Of a DNA stretch of 64,000 bases, positions 46,690-57,975 are shown piece after piece. This stretch comes from Sipunculus nudus (taxonomy: Eukaryota > Annelida > Sipuncula > Golfingiida > Sipunculidae). The stretch lies in the NCBI GenBank assembly GCA_026874595.1, contig CM049317.1, positions 56,020,118-56,084,117 on the forward strand. The letters run 5' to 3'. Both the position numbers and the translations under genes were made by a program. Position 1 is the first letter of the stretch, and every line of letters begins with the position of its first letter. A model generated the notes under the pieces. That model made no database searches, was not told the origin of the DNA, and saw only the letters and a list, made by a program, of their open reading frames with translations.

Positions 46690-47617
46690 TTCGGCTTGTG
46701 ACTATAACAAAACTTTAAAGGTATCCATTTACCTGACTAATGAAAAAGAATTTATGTGATTCCTGGCTTACTCTGTGTATAAATTAATGATCTAAGGGTA
46801 ATTTTGGTTTGAAAATTTCTTATAACGCCTCTGTGAAGGGTATATTAACTTGATTATCAACAACGTGTTTGTGAATACAACAATGTCGATAAACGGGAAA
46901 AACCTAAGGTGATAGGTTGCATATATACCGATGTAGAAAAGTCACTTGCTGTAAACGCCATTTGCAAAGCTCTTTTGAGGCAATTTTAACCAAAAAAATG
47001 AGGATTTTCTGTCCCTCAAAAATTGATCTCTTATGTCTTTACGTTATGTAGTCAAACTGTAGAGGGGTTTAATATTTAAAATCTATATTTCTTCAAAATA
47101 AAAATATAAACTTTTTTCGTTATCAACACTCAGTCAATGGAGCAAAAGCGCATTTACGTATATACCTTGCAAAATCTTATCCCTTTTTTATTGTAATGCT
47201 CGGAGTAAAATAACTGATATGTTGAAGCCTTATGTTAAACTTTGCATTTTACCGGGGTCCTTGGTTTCGACAGCACAAAAGACCCTTAAGAGCAAAGATC
47301 GTGATTTCGAGAACCGGTATCATCAGAGGAGCCGTGAGATTGTTGACGGTCGACCCCAACCAGGGCCTGTTGCTCTGCAGTTGTTCTGCAGCTGTCAATA
47401 AATATCCTCATCATCAACTGATGAATATGAAAGTTATAAAGTGCAGATAACTTAAATAAAATCTTAGTGCTAATTAATAAAAATAAATAAAAAAAATGAA
47501 GATGTAAATCACGAAATCGGGAAAATAGATTAAATGAGAGATATTGCAGCTGAACGGGGCGGGGGGAGGGGGGGGGGGGGGGGCGAGCCGAAGGCGCCCC
47601 TCTGGATCCGCCACTGA
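46690..47617. repeat. Dispersed element with hAT-like right end, related copy at 54190-54931
   Basis: The two regions share, in order, 'gaggattttctgt'-like, 'ttgcattttaccg', 'gtgagatt.tt.acggtcga' and a right end 'gcgcccctctggatccgcca'-'ctg' (54931 copy: 'ctatggatgcaccactg'). The end, read inverted, is CAGTGGCGGATCC, like hAT termini. A G run sits at 47566-47583. The left end was not defined. Confidence 0.5.
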
Positions 47618-47790
47618 TATTTATGATATATTAGGGTCCAATATGGATTTGAAACAACTTTTGGATTCATATTAAATTGCCAGGTATTGAACCTCAATAA
47701 ATTAAAATCTTTATCATCAAAAATATTTTTTTATCTATTATGAAGACAAATAAACTACTTAATCTTACAATTCTACAGAAATGTGTACAT

Positions 47791-47796
47791 TTTATT
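47791..47796 (-). terminator. Candidate polyadenylation signal of gene 2
   Basis: AATAAA on the minus strand 12 nt after the stop codon. This is very close, so a more distal signal may be used. Confidence 0.3.
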
Positions 47797-47808
47797 CTGA
47801 GAAACATT

Positions 47809-48080
47809 TTACACTGGTTCTTCAGTGATCTTAATGAGCAGAGTAGATATGGAGTAGGGTGTCTCTTTCTTGTCCTCATCGTACAAATGGCAGTTGTTTT
47901 TACCCGGTACTAAGTGGTGGAAGAACGCGGCCGCTTTACATTCCGGAGAGTAAGAGCAGATTACTGCGCACTCCAGCAGGCTTCCAACGTTGTTACTGTA
48001 TATAACAGAGCTCATGAACATCATAAGCCCGTGACGGAGGGTGAACTTGTGACCCCGGCGAGCGTCCCGAATCAAATCAC
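47809..48080 (-). CDS. Gene 2 exon 4: PAN/apple-like C-terminus
   Basis: Acceptor CTGATGTAATTTTAG, phase 1 entry, 272 nt to TAA at 47809-47811. It reads [13 protein letters not shown], then [20 protein letters not shown], then NNCHLYDE and ends ITEEPV. The spacing of LxxCxxxCxxxxxCxAxxF and the later CxLY is that of PAN/apple modules, which bind proteins or sugars. The usual outer disulfide of full apple domains is not visible. Confidence 0.72.
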
Positions 48081-48350
48081 CTAAAATTACATCAGTGCAT
48101 ATTCTTGAAAACATTAAGAACTGCATAAATTTATAATAAAGTCCGATAATTCACAATAACTGAAAAATAAAAACCGAATTTATTTACAACTGAATGCGCT
48201 TGGCTAGTTATATACTATAGTATGTAACATTTTTTTATATATATACAGTGAAACTCCCCCCGAAGTCAGACAATCAGGAAATTTGTCCGTATCAGTCAGT
48301 AGTCCTGTTTAGAGGAGTGAATTTTTCTATGAATATTACTGATGTCTTCA

Positions 48351-48432
<82 letters not shown>

Positions 48433-51234
48433 GTGGTTTTTATTATAATAACATAACTAGACTGAATCTCTAGCTGACACATTGACAGAAATTGCATGAC
48501 AAAATTTTATGAACGAATAGTGAAATAGAATATAACAAATTATATTTAATAAATACAGAAAAAAAAAACAATTTTATCAACAAAATCCAGTTAGATGTAT
48601 ACAACTCTACAGATTGGGATAAATCGAATTGGTAATGTACCCTGAATTATATGGCCTCATCTTTATCGTAATCGTATTAATCCATACACTGGGCAGGTTT
48701 TTCTCTACCAAACTGGCCCAGTCGATGCATTGGTTAAGACAATTCCTCCCACTCAGAGAGTCATCAAACTTCCGCATGCTTTGGCCCAACGCTTATACAA
48801 GTACTGCCACCTCGCGGCAAATCTTATAACAAATTGACTGCTCCCTGTCCGTTTTATTTTATTGCAAGAGTTTTAACTAAACTTTTGAACTCATTTGATG
48901 TTACATTTCTTGTCAGAACATAGAATTCTCAAGATAGATTCTTTTCAATGGCACAACTGCATTTTAATTGTGCTTTAATCCACAAAAATATATTCTTTGT
49001 GAGGGCTGTAACAAAGATTTTCATCTTGCCTTTTTTGTGACTTTTGTAACATATAATATTAACTTATCAAAAATATGGTTCAATGTCATGACATAAATTG
49101 TTACTTCCCTTGAATTCAATAATAATTTCCGTTTTCGGTACCATAAATGAATGTCTTACCTTCATTTAATTCACAAACAAATTTCTTTTTCAGTTCACAA
49201 TGATCATCGTCCCAGGTTGCCAGAGGTGGGGGAAGGATAACCATGCAGTTCTGACTAGCATCATTTAAATAGGCGTCGTCTGGGTTTCCGGGCTCCCAGT
49301 TCGTCCAGGTAAGACCGCTTCCGCTTTCCCATTCCCAATCTCCTTCTGTTAAAAAGTATAAAGCTGTATTTCCAGAACTTTGATTCGGGGTAAAATGACG
49401 TCACTCCATCACCTTTTAGAGAAAGACCTGCCAGATCCACTGTTAACTTTATACGTCTACCAGTTCATGCATATATACGCATACACATGCAGATAGAAAC
49501 ACAGGTATTTATATTATTCACGTATTTATTCTAACACGCATTAACACGCACATGAAAACACAGTTTGATAAACATTGGCGTTTATACAGGGGGTAGATGA
49601 TAGTTGCCCCCCCCCCCCGCCGCCCCTTTTTTTTTGTAAGGAGGAACCCCTTTGCTATTCATTGAGCAAGATTTATATACTAGAAATTAAAATGTCTATC
49701 AATAAATAGAATGATTGATATTTCTGCCTTTCTGCTTAAAGATACAACACTATAGATGAGTTAGAAATTATTTTACATTACCCCAGCCATACTTTTTTAT
49801 AATACACTTAAGTTTACGAGGGTGAGTTACCAATCAGCCAGTGCAGACAACTGCAAACAACAGTTTACCCGGTGAAACACATCCGGCTTCTATCGTGACA
49901 GGTATAATCAGTGGTTTTACAGTAGCCGGCCTGATAATGAGTATTTCAATGCCAAATTTAACGATATTCACTCTAAAATATATCAAATGTGAGCGTGGAT
50001 TAGATTACTGTGTTGTAAATATTAAGATATATAAGCACATATGTAACACAGTAAAATCTTGCATAACGGCTACCTCAGTTTTGCGACCACTTCAAATAAC
50101 GACCACTTGTTCAAGGACCCAATTCCATTTTGTTCTATATATTAGATATATTATAGATGACCACCTCGAAAATCCCACCACTTCATTAAGGTCCCGTTTT
50201 ATAAATCCATGGAAACTTGCAAAATTAATTCGTTCAGTTATAAATTATGTTTGTAAATCGAATTGGTTTCTCGATATTATAGCTAAGGTGCTTGGCATCT
50301 GCCCCAAAAAAATCAGCGCCTTTTTTTACTTTTTTTTTTGTTTAGTGGTATTGCATGAAAAAGCTGGGATGCTTAGTAATTATATGAATCTGACAGAGGG
50401 GAGAGATGATAATATGAACGCGATTGGCAAAGCGAAAGCTATGTAAGTACACGGGGCCGACTGAGAGCTACGCTCCACACGCAGCGGTTATACACTGTAG
50501 TCAGCCCAGATCTCCCTTGCTATAACCGCTGCTTTGCGTATCAAGGTTCTCTGCGTCTTACCACTAGACCTGGCACAGAACAAAGAATTGTAATCAGACC
50601 AATGGGAGCTTAGTATCGCATTTTGCATCCAGCTCCGACTTTCAAACAGGCGACACATGCTCTGGGCTCTGTGCTAGCCCTGGTGTGGAACCCGAAGAAT
50701 CCTTGATGGACAAAGCAGCGGTTAACTGGTGAACTGGTGTTATCAGACTAAAGGATTTAAGATTTGCAGCTGTATGCACAATGCGATACCATGCTCTCAT
50801 CGGTAGTCAGGCCTAAAGTACCTTGCGATACAAATAAGCGGTTATACTATGGCCAGGATGATCTGCGACGACTGCGGTGTATAAGCGCTGCGTCACGGTG
50901 ATGAGCGTAACTGTAGGCAGGTGCCTGGCGTTTTTTTCTGTGAATTTGTCAAATCGTGAATTGAGCCCTACAACACTGTTGCGAATAATAATAAAAAAAA
51001 TATAACTCGCCATTGCTGTGGTCGTTCCCAGAGAGCCAGGCTGGACCAAAAGGGGCAAGAAATGTGTTCTTGTCCAAAGAATCAGCTTTAGCCAGCACGG
51101 CATTGAAGGACCAACATTTACCCTGAGCCTCTTGCCATGGCAACGGATCAGCGTTTCCATAGTAACAGCTTCCTTGAAAATAATGCCAGCGTGGTGGACA
51201 TGCACTGCTACCTGGAAATAATAATAATAGTAAT

Positions 51235-51289
<55 letters not shown>

Positions 51290-52154
51290 TAAACAAAACA
51301 AATACAAGTACAATAATAAGGACTCTGATATATAAATATAACTGCGTGTATATAAGTGTATAAAATTATATTTATTGTTACAGGTGCTCTTTTTATTGTG
51401 TGGCACGGGCGTAACTCATGTTGTAGCGCTCTTGCCTGGCCGCTTGTTACATTCTGTGTTTGATCCGTACCGGTTGAACTCTTGTTGTCCTGCTGGCTTG
51501 GTCGTGAGTCACGTGTACACCATGGTGTGTGGAGACACGCAGCGCTGTTTTTCTAGAGAATTCCTGAAACGTGTGTTGTGCAAGACGTTATAGACTGTTC
51601 GAGAAGTGGAAAATTTTCGACTTGGGGTGTAAAGGTATATAAAGGGGCTGTTTATTAGAACCAGAGAGAACAGCAGAGGAGATTCCAGCGGACGCAGAAG
51701 CGTGTGTCAGGACCTTGTCCGACGAATGCGGCAATTATAGATTTTCAAAGACTTTCTCCTGGATTTTATACATTTGGACTTCAGTTTACTTTCTGGGTTG
51801 TTGCAAGAACTTTCCACTGGACTGTCATTCTCCGAGAGTTTACATTTAAAGGACTTATCGTGGTGACGGTATTGGTATCCAGGTACTGTACCATTATCTT
51901 TCTATGTGATTGTATTGACTTGTTGCTATACCGCTGTTTTACTGTATAATTGTATTGATTTAGTGTATTGTATTGTTAGGGTTGTTTTAAGAATAAATTA
52001 TAGTTATTTGTTAACAAAGAACCACTGACTTCTTTATTCATTCCCCAAGACATTTCTCGCTGCCAAGTGTTACAGAATCTGATTTTTTTTAATCTCCGTT
52101 ACAGAATTTGTGTTCATCACGCATACCTGATCTGTTTATATTAGGTTCCGTAAC

Positions 52155-52203
<49 letters not shown>

Positions 52204-52288
52204 GTGTATTAATACGAATGTGTGCGTGTGCATATGTGGAATGAATCTGCGAGGTGCGAATAATATACATAACCCACGCACACACCCT

Positions 52289-52359
<71 letters not shown>

Positions 52360-55300
52360 AAGAAAGAGAGATAGAGTAAGAGAAATTTCCATTCTCTACG
52401 TATGTGGATATGTGGATGTTGATGAAAGAAAATTACCCTTTTTTTCTCGTATGGAATTCACTTTATCAGATGCATACGCCACTTAAAAAACCGAGTCATT
52501 AGTAGAAATTATTATATCTTAGAACTACGACATTACCTTTTATCCTTTAATTCTTTGAAGCAAATGCCTTGGCTCATGCGGGTAAATAAGCTCGTGCGGG
52601 AATATAACCTCGTGCGGAAAAGTAAGCTCGTGCGGGAAAGTAAGCTCGTGCGGGAAAGTAAGCTCGATGAATAATAGAATTATTCCAACATTTTCTCAGA
52701 CAGGAAAATAAGCATGTACATATAAATGATTGAAAATATGGATAAAATTTGTTTGCTTCATGATTTGTTTGCATATAACAGTGAATAATATCACAACTAT
52801 CTTGTATAGAAAGGTGTCCTCTTTAAAATGTATCCTATGCTTTGCCTATGTCAGTCACAATAAGTTTACAAATGATCAGTGTTAGAATATAAGAACCCCT
52901 GTCAAAGACCACACCAAAATAATGAAATCTGGGGGGAAATAGGAATTGAGTTTTAAACTGTTTTTGTATTACTTTTGAGAATAATTTGGTAATTTTTTCT
53001 AAGCTGTCTATAGCAAAACTTTAGAAAATTCAGAAATGGGGCATATGAAGAACACAAAATTTGGTTTTAACCGGACGAAAATATTTAAAACGATCAAGGC
53101 AACGGCACCAATAAGCAACATTACCGTAAACCCCTCTTCCTCCATTCATTATTCTTTATATTATTTTCCTCATAAAACATAGTTTACAGGACACATTGAC
53201 CGACAGCCAGGGATAATGTCCAAACTGTTCGTCATTTTTTTAGACTATACGATAAAAAAAATTAAGATACAGAGCAGGGAACAAATCTAAGGGACAAAGG
53301 TGACCATTATGAGGGTACATATTATCTTCTTCCATGATAAAACATATTAGCCATGACAACATGACACTCAGGCCTTCGGAAATAAACTGATAGGGCCTGG
53401 AGTCATGATGGCAGTCACAACAGAACGCCCATTCTAAGGGTCGGATCAAAATATTTACTGTCTGGTATTATTTGGCATCACAGGCTTATAAAGTCGTATT
53501 AGTTGTGCTTACTATCGAAGAAGAAATGTTGTTACACAAAAATGATTACATTTATTACCTCTTTCATCACTGTGACACCGATTCACGTGAAGCGGTACTT
53601 CTCATTCAAAACTAAATGTGTCATGGCGCGGTCGTGTATGTAAACTTGGAAGTCGGAAGCCGGAAGCCGGAAACCAAGGAATTGTCTTATAAATAAAGCA
53701 GTTTAAAGCATGTACAAAATGCTAACGCTTCAATACCGTTTTGTTTTTCCCCGATAGAATAAGATCTTCATTATCATTCTGTGAAGAATAATAGTGATCC
53801 ATTCTTTAATCTGAAAGTTATGGATGATTTTGTGCTCGGAAGCCATCTCGGAAGTCAGTCAGAAGTGCTGGGATGTGATCCAATGTGTATAACTCGGAAG
53901 TCACAGAGACGCACTGGTTAACTTGTGGTCAGTTAAGAGCCACAGCCCAAATGCAGTTACATTATAATTATAGTTGCATGCATATATTAAAATTGTTTAT
54001 GCATGATTCAACTTTTAATGAGTGTATAATACAATATACATGATACATAATTGAAAACCTATAACTTCTTATTTTTTTTATTTGTAAATTTAATATATAT
54101 ATATATATATATATACATATGTGTGGGTGTATTTTCACGTTATATATTTCGCCCCATCTAGAGCTATGTTTTTGTTGAAGATATTTATATTTACATGGGG
54201 AATGTATGGGAAGGGATTAATTTTTAAAATATGCAATGTAAAGAGGACATTTTGAGGCACCTTAAACAAATGATTATGTGGATTTTCTGTTTTCCGCAAC
54301 TATTCTCCTACATGTTTTTGAACAATTTATTCAAACTTGAGGTTGTTGGGCTTTAATATTTATATTTCTATAAAATTACGGTATAAACTGTAAAGTCCAA
54401 ATATTCAAAAGTTAATTCGTAACATGTTAATGTCAATGATGAAATGCCCGTCTATACATTTATAACTTGCAAAATGTCACTATTTAAAGGTAGTACTCAT
54501 TGTAAAATAATTGATTTGTTTAAGTCTTATGACAATCTTTGCATTTTACCGACTTTTGTGATCTGTGAGCGCCCAGGCTCACAGTGCGTGAGTCTGAGTA
54601 TCAGCCGAGGAGGCGTGAGATTTTTCACGGTCGATCCCACCCCGAGCTGAGCTCTGTGTGGAGACCGTGCATGACTGGCACGGTAATGCGATGGGGGGGG
54701 GGGGGGGGAGGGGGATTCTTCAATATACTAGTATATATTTGGATGCTCTCATAGTGGAGTAAATCACCAACTTATGAATTGGAAAGTAAAAAATATAATA
54801 ATGAATTGCTGGGGAATAAAAAAGTAATCTGAAAAAGAAATGAAAATTGATTACGAATTTATTGGAAAAGAACTCGATAAAATGAGAGATATTACGTCTG
54901 AATGGGCTTGCGCCCTCTATGGATGCACCACTGAATAATAAATATGGTATAATAAACCCTAATACGGCATTAAAAATAGTTATGAATTACGATGTCATTC
55001 AAAATGAAAACAGTAATATATTTCCCATACGTTAAACAAATATGAAAATTCAATATATTTTGATCTTTATAAAAATCCATGCATCTGAATATTCCGTGTA
55101 TACTCACTATTTTTATTTTATCCTTATATTTTTATCCTCAGAAAACAAAATTAACCGGACTATAGTCGGAATTCTCGATACAGTATAGTACCGTGCGCTT
55201 TCGGACATCCTTCTCTCTGTACTTAATAGTTGCTGGTATCAGATTCTATAATTAAATAGAATTTTTTATATCTATAACATTTGCTCTGTAACAATTTATT

Positions 55301-56279
55301 TTAAACATTTACTGAACTTTTCCCCCAACATAAAATACGGTAACAGCGTAAAATATTGATGAGTTAATATAATCTTGTTTTACAAAATGAAATAAAATAT
55401 CAATATAATATATTATAAAAAAAACAGCATCATGAATGTTAAAAAACAGATTGAGTTTATGAAAAATATGTCATATTGAAATAATTGAAAATGCTTGACA
55501 CGTTTGCTGACGATATGATGACCAGTGCATTAGCCATTACTGGCTTCCGAGTTTTACACATATGGACCATAACCGGGCATTTCCGAGAAAAAAATAGTCT
55601 ATAACTTGGGATGGACAACTTTGATTTTTGCATTATGATAGAAAAAACCTTATTCTATCAATAAAAATAAAATGGTACATTCCATTGATGTAGTAGCATT
55701 TTAATTATGCTTCGATCATTGCTTTATTTTAAAAAATCCTTGCTTCCGACTTCGGACTTCCGAGTTTTACACATAGCCGTTTGGGAATCCCCTACCGGAA
55801 TTTATGGTTCTCCCGCTAACAGACGTGGAGACGAGTTTTTCGAGTAAAACCAGCCTCGGTATTAAAAACTGCTGCACGAATACACGTAAGTCAACCGTTG
55901 ATGTAATAATTATTATTTTCCCCAACAGAATAACGTCACTTTTTGTCTTAACTCAGGAAAATGACAGCTCGAGAAGTAGATGAAGATGAAAAAGTAGTGT
56001 CAGAAATGGCGTTCACATCTGCACATACTAGAAGTGATGCGAACCCAATAGCTTGTACTGTCACCCCATCGTCTTCAGTATATCTAAAATCGACGTTTGG
56101 AGTGACAAGCTGTCGCTAATAACATATTAGATAAACGAAGATAATTACATTTATAAATAAATGCTACATTTAGGTTTAAAACTAATTTATAAAGTTCACG
56201 AACCTGTAGAGAGTGTCAGGCCGAGCCCAGCAATTAAAAGTGGTGACAACAGTCGTACTTTCTTCATCTTACTGCGCAT
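47809..56279 (-). CDS. Gene 2: secreted CTLD plus PAN/apple-like protein (spliced model)
   Basis: Exons in transcript order: 56204-56279, 51011-51211, 49160-49345, 47809-48080. They sum to 735 nt, giving 244 residues plus stop, all junctions phase 1. Parts: signal peptide (1-about 25), long-form CTLD (30-150) with all six expected cysteines, and a C-terminal PAN/apple-like module (155-244). No membrane segment, so secretion is expected. The CTLD has EPG where mannose-type lectins have EPN, and WDD where they have WND, so calcium and sugar binding is possible but altered. CTLD plus PAN secreted proteins would suit adhesion or recognition; the role is inference. The donor of the second intron is GC in this model. 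Confidence 0.72.
48352..48436. repeat. (AT)n followed by (GT)n microsatellite
   Basis: About 50 bp of AT repeat running directly into about 34 bp of GT repeat, in the last intron of gene 2. Confidence 0.95.
49160..49345 (-). CDS. Gene 2 exon 3: second half of CTLD
   Basis: Acceptor TTTTTAACAG (a second AG 3 nt later also works), donor G|GTAAGA, phase 1 at both ends, 186 nt. It reads [20 protein letters not shown], then [20 protein letters not shown] and [13 protein letters not shown] and WDD stand at the positions of the EPN and WND calcium-site motifs. Cysteines 4, 5 and 6 of the fold are present. Confidence 0.8.
49346..51010 (-). other. Gene 2 intron inside the CTLD, proposed GC-AG
   Basis: Contains a C run at 49610-49622, a region at 50040-50210 with motifs like Tigger-type MITE ends ('gcataacggctacctcagtt', 'gcgaccacttc'), and a repeat at 50450-50920 shared with 6690-7060. 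A 201-codon plus-strand frame (49841-50446) overlaps these repeats and is not supported as a gene. Confidence 0.55.
50450..50920. repeat. Dispersed repeat shared with 6690-7060
   Basis: The minus strand contains 'ggtctagtggtaagacgc', like a tRNA-type A box, so a tRNA-derived SINE is possible; no clear B box was found. Lies in a gene 2 intron. Confidence 0.4.
51011..51211 (-). CDS. Gene 2 exon 2: first half of CTLD
   Basis: Acceptor TTATTATTTCCAG, phase 1 entry. It reads [17 protein letters not shown], then W-Q-E-A-Q-G-K-C-W, then [11 protein letters not shown]. The long-form N-terminal Cys pair and the WxxAxxxC helix are clear. With a GC donor at 51010-51009 (AATG|GCGAGT) the exon is 201 nt, phase 1, and the protein continues [10 protein letters not shown], the usual CTLD core. 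The nearest GT donor, 4 nt on, breaks the frame. Just upstream is a long (TAA)n tract (51217-51290). Confidence 0.78.
51217..51290. repeat. (TAA)n microsatellite next to a splice acceptor
   Basis: About 24 trinucleotide repeats starting 6 nt beyond the exon 2 boundary of gene 2, so on the minus strand a TTA repeat forms the polypyrimidine region before TTTCCAG. Confidence 0.92.
51376..52155 (+). mobile_element. Solo LTR of a retrotransposon
   Basis: 780 bp, starts TGTTACAG and ends CCGTAACA, flanked by TTAT on both sides (51372-51375, 52156-52159; weak evidence because of nearby AT repeats). It contains 'ggtatataaagggg' as a promoter-like TATA and 'agaataaatt' as a late polyadenylation signal. 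A related copy in the opposite orientation is at 57031-57913. No internal retroviral-type coding region is present. Confidence 0.75.
52156..56203 (-). other. Remainder of gene 2 first intron, no exon seen
   Basis: Holds (AT)n tracts at 52157-52200, 52294-52355 and 54093-54120, a 17-18-bp repeat ('cgtgcgggaaagtaagct') at 52575-52665, the dispersed element at 54190-54931 with a G run at 54692-54709, and AT-rich sequence. No domain-bearing frame. Confidence 0.55.
56204..56279 (-). CDS. Gene 2 exon 1: signal peptide
   Basis: ATG at 56277-56279 reads [20 protein letters not shown] and LTLSTG, a basic start then a hydrophobic core and a small-residue cleavage region. Donor ACAG|GTTCGT, phase 1. 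A second ATG four codons in (MKKVRLL) is equally plausible as a start. The exon is too short for normal ORF cut-offs but its phase matches the next exon exactly. Confidence 0.65.
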
Positions 56280-57030
56280 GATAGTAATGCTGGTTTAAGA
56301 GTTGATTACGGTAGCTATAGTTGCAATGGTTTTGGGTTGATTACGGTAGCACGTGACTTCTGTCGATTAACGGTTCGAGTACATTAGACATTCTTTGATG
56401 ATGCACGTTTACACGCAAAATTCATCTAAATTTCTCATTTACAAAGAAATTTAACCGGCCCGTTACAAAGGCTTGTCGACTATAACTATCTAGCTAATAG
56501 TGACACCCGCCAGTAATTTCCGTTTAGAACTGTATGCAATGGAAGAGGGGGTTAACAATGCTGCCAATTCAATATACATATGAATGTTCAAATCAATTCA
56601 GTCAGCGTCAAACTAACAAACAGCAAACGAGGCCCGGTATACATGCAATATGGTTTTAAAGCATGCTTTGATACCTTTCTGTTTAGGTCCATTCTGGCTG
56701 TCTGAAAATCACATCGACAATAACAGGGTTTGAAATAAGGTCTAAACCACCGGAATTTATCGGTAGTCTAAACAAGTTTATTATATAAAGGTTTGATTCA
56801 CATCGATTTTCGCGGGGAAATATTTTATTTGATGGGCAGTTAAAGATGATTGCGTCGTCTAGTTAATTTCTTCTTGAGCGATGCGACAAAACAGGAAAAA
56901 GTTCATTCTTCAAAGCGTTTTAATGACAATCCAATAAACCCAGTGCACATGAATAAACAAAAACTAATAATATGAAAGTGTATACATCTATAAATGTTAA
57001 CTGATGCACAATACATTTAAAATTATATAT

Positions 57031-57909
57031 TGTTACGGAACCTAATATCAACAGATCACGTAGTCGTGACGAGCCTAAATTTTGTTATGGAGATAAAAAA
57101 AATCAGATTCTGTAACACTAGGCAGTGTGAAATGTCTAGGGAAATGAATAAAGAAGTCAGTGTTTTGTTAACAAATAACTTTAATTTATTCTTAAAACAA
57201 CCCTAACATTACAATACACTAAATCAATACAAGTACACAGTACAACAACAGTATAACAGCAAATCAATACAATCACACAGCCTTATAAACAAAGTGCACA
57301 GTACCTGGCTCCACCACTGTCACAGCGACAAGTCCTTTAAAATGTATAAGCCGGATGAACAGTTCACACAAATCTTCTCAGAGAATAACAGTCCAATGTA
57401 ATCACAAAATCAATCTTCTGTAATCCAAAAGTGAAATCCTGGCAGTGATCCGAAAGGCAAACTGAAGACTATATAAAATCCATAATAAATTCCAAAGAAA
57501 ACCCATAACTGCTGCATGTATCGAAAAAGGTCCCACAAACTGACACACACTCTTCCGTGCCCGCTGGAATATTTCTCACCTCTCCCACGGCTCTAAAACA
57601 CAGCCCCCTAATTATAACCTTTCATCCGAAAACTCTTGAAAATTCGCTTTCACGAACAATCGAAAAGAACAATACACGTGCACAGACGTAAACATTCGCG
57701 GCAGGCACGGCAGCGAGCTGTTACACTCCCTGAGAGTTCAACCAGTACGGATTAAACCGAGCCCGCAACACCCGGCCAGGCGAGAAAGCCCCAGACTATA
57801 GCATGACCGCTGTGTACACGTCAGACCCCACGCGTTGGCCGGGCTATGCCGTCACAGGAACGGCCAATGCTAGCGCTGCACATACACATACAATAAAAGA
57901 GACATCTGT

Positions 57910-57913
<4 letters not shown>
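57031..57913 (-). mobile_element. Solo LTR, inverted relative of 51376-52155
   Basis: Starts TGTTACGGAACCTAATATCA, the reverse complement of the end of the other LTR, and stays alignable ('cagtgttttgttaacaaata', 'cttaaaacaaccctaaca') to about 57913, where it meets an (AT)n tract. About 100 bp longer than the first. It lies upstream of gene 2 exon 1, with its own direction the same as gene 2. Confidence 0.7.

Positions 57914-57974
<61 letters not shown>
57913..57974. repeat. (AT)n microsatellite at LTR border
   Basis: About 60 bp of AT repeat. The first LTR also ends in an AT repeat. Confidence 0.95.

Positions 57975-57975
<1 letters not shown>

Noticed and set aside
49841-50446. 201-codon plus-strand frame with a hydrophobic N-terminal stretch
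   Set aside because: It lies antisense in a gene 2 intron and overlaps dispersed MITE-like and SINE-like repeats; no domain or conserved cysteines.
50520-50580. Possible tRNA gene on the minus strand
   Set aside because: Only an A-box-like piece is present; no cloverleaf or B box, so at best a tRNA-derived SINE.
50813-51406. 197-codon minus-strand frame over gene 2 exon 2
   Set aside because: It is a different frame from the CTLD and includes the TTA microsatellite as poly-Tyr. The CTLD frame has domain support.
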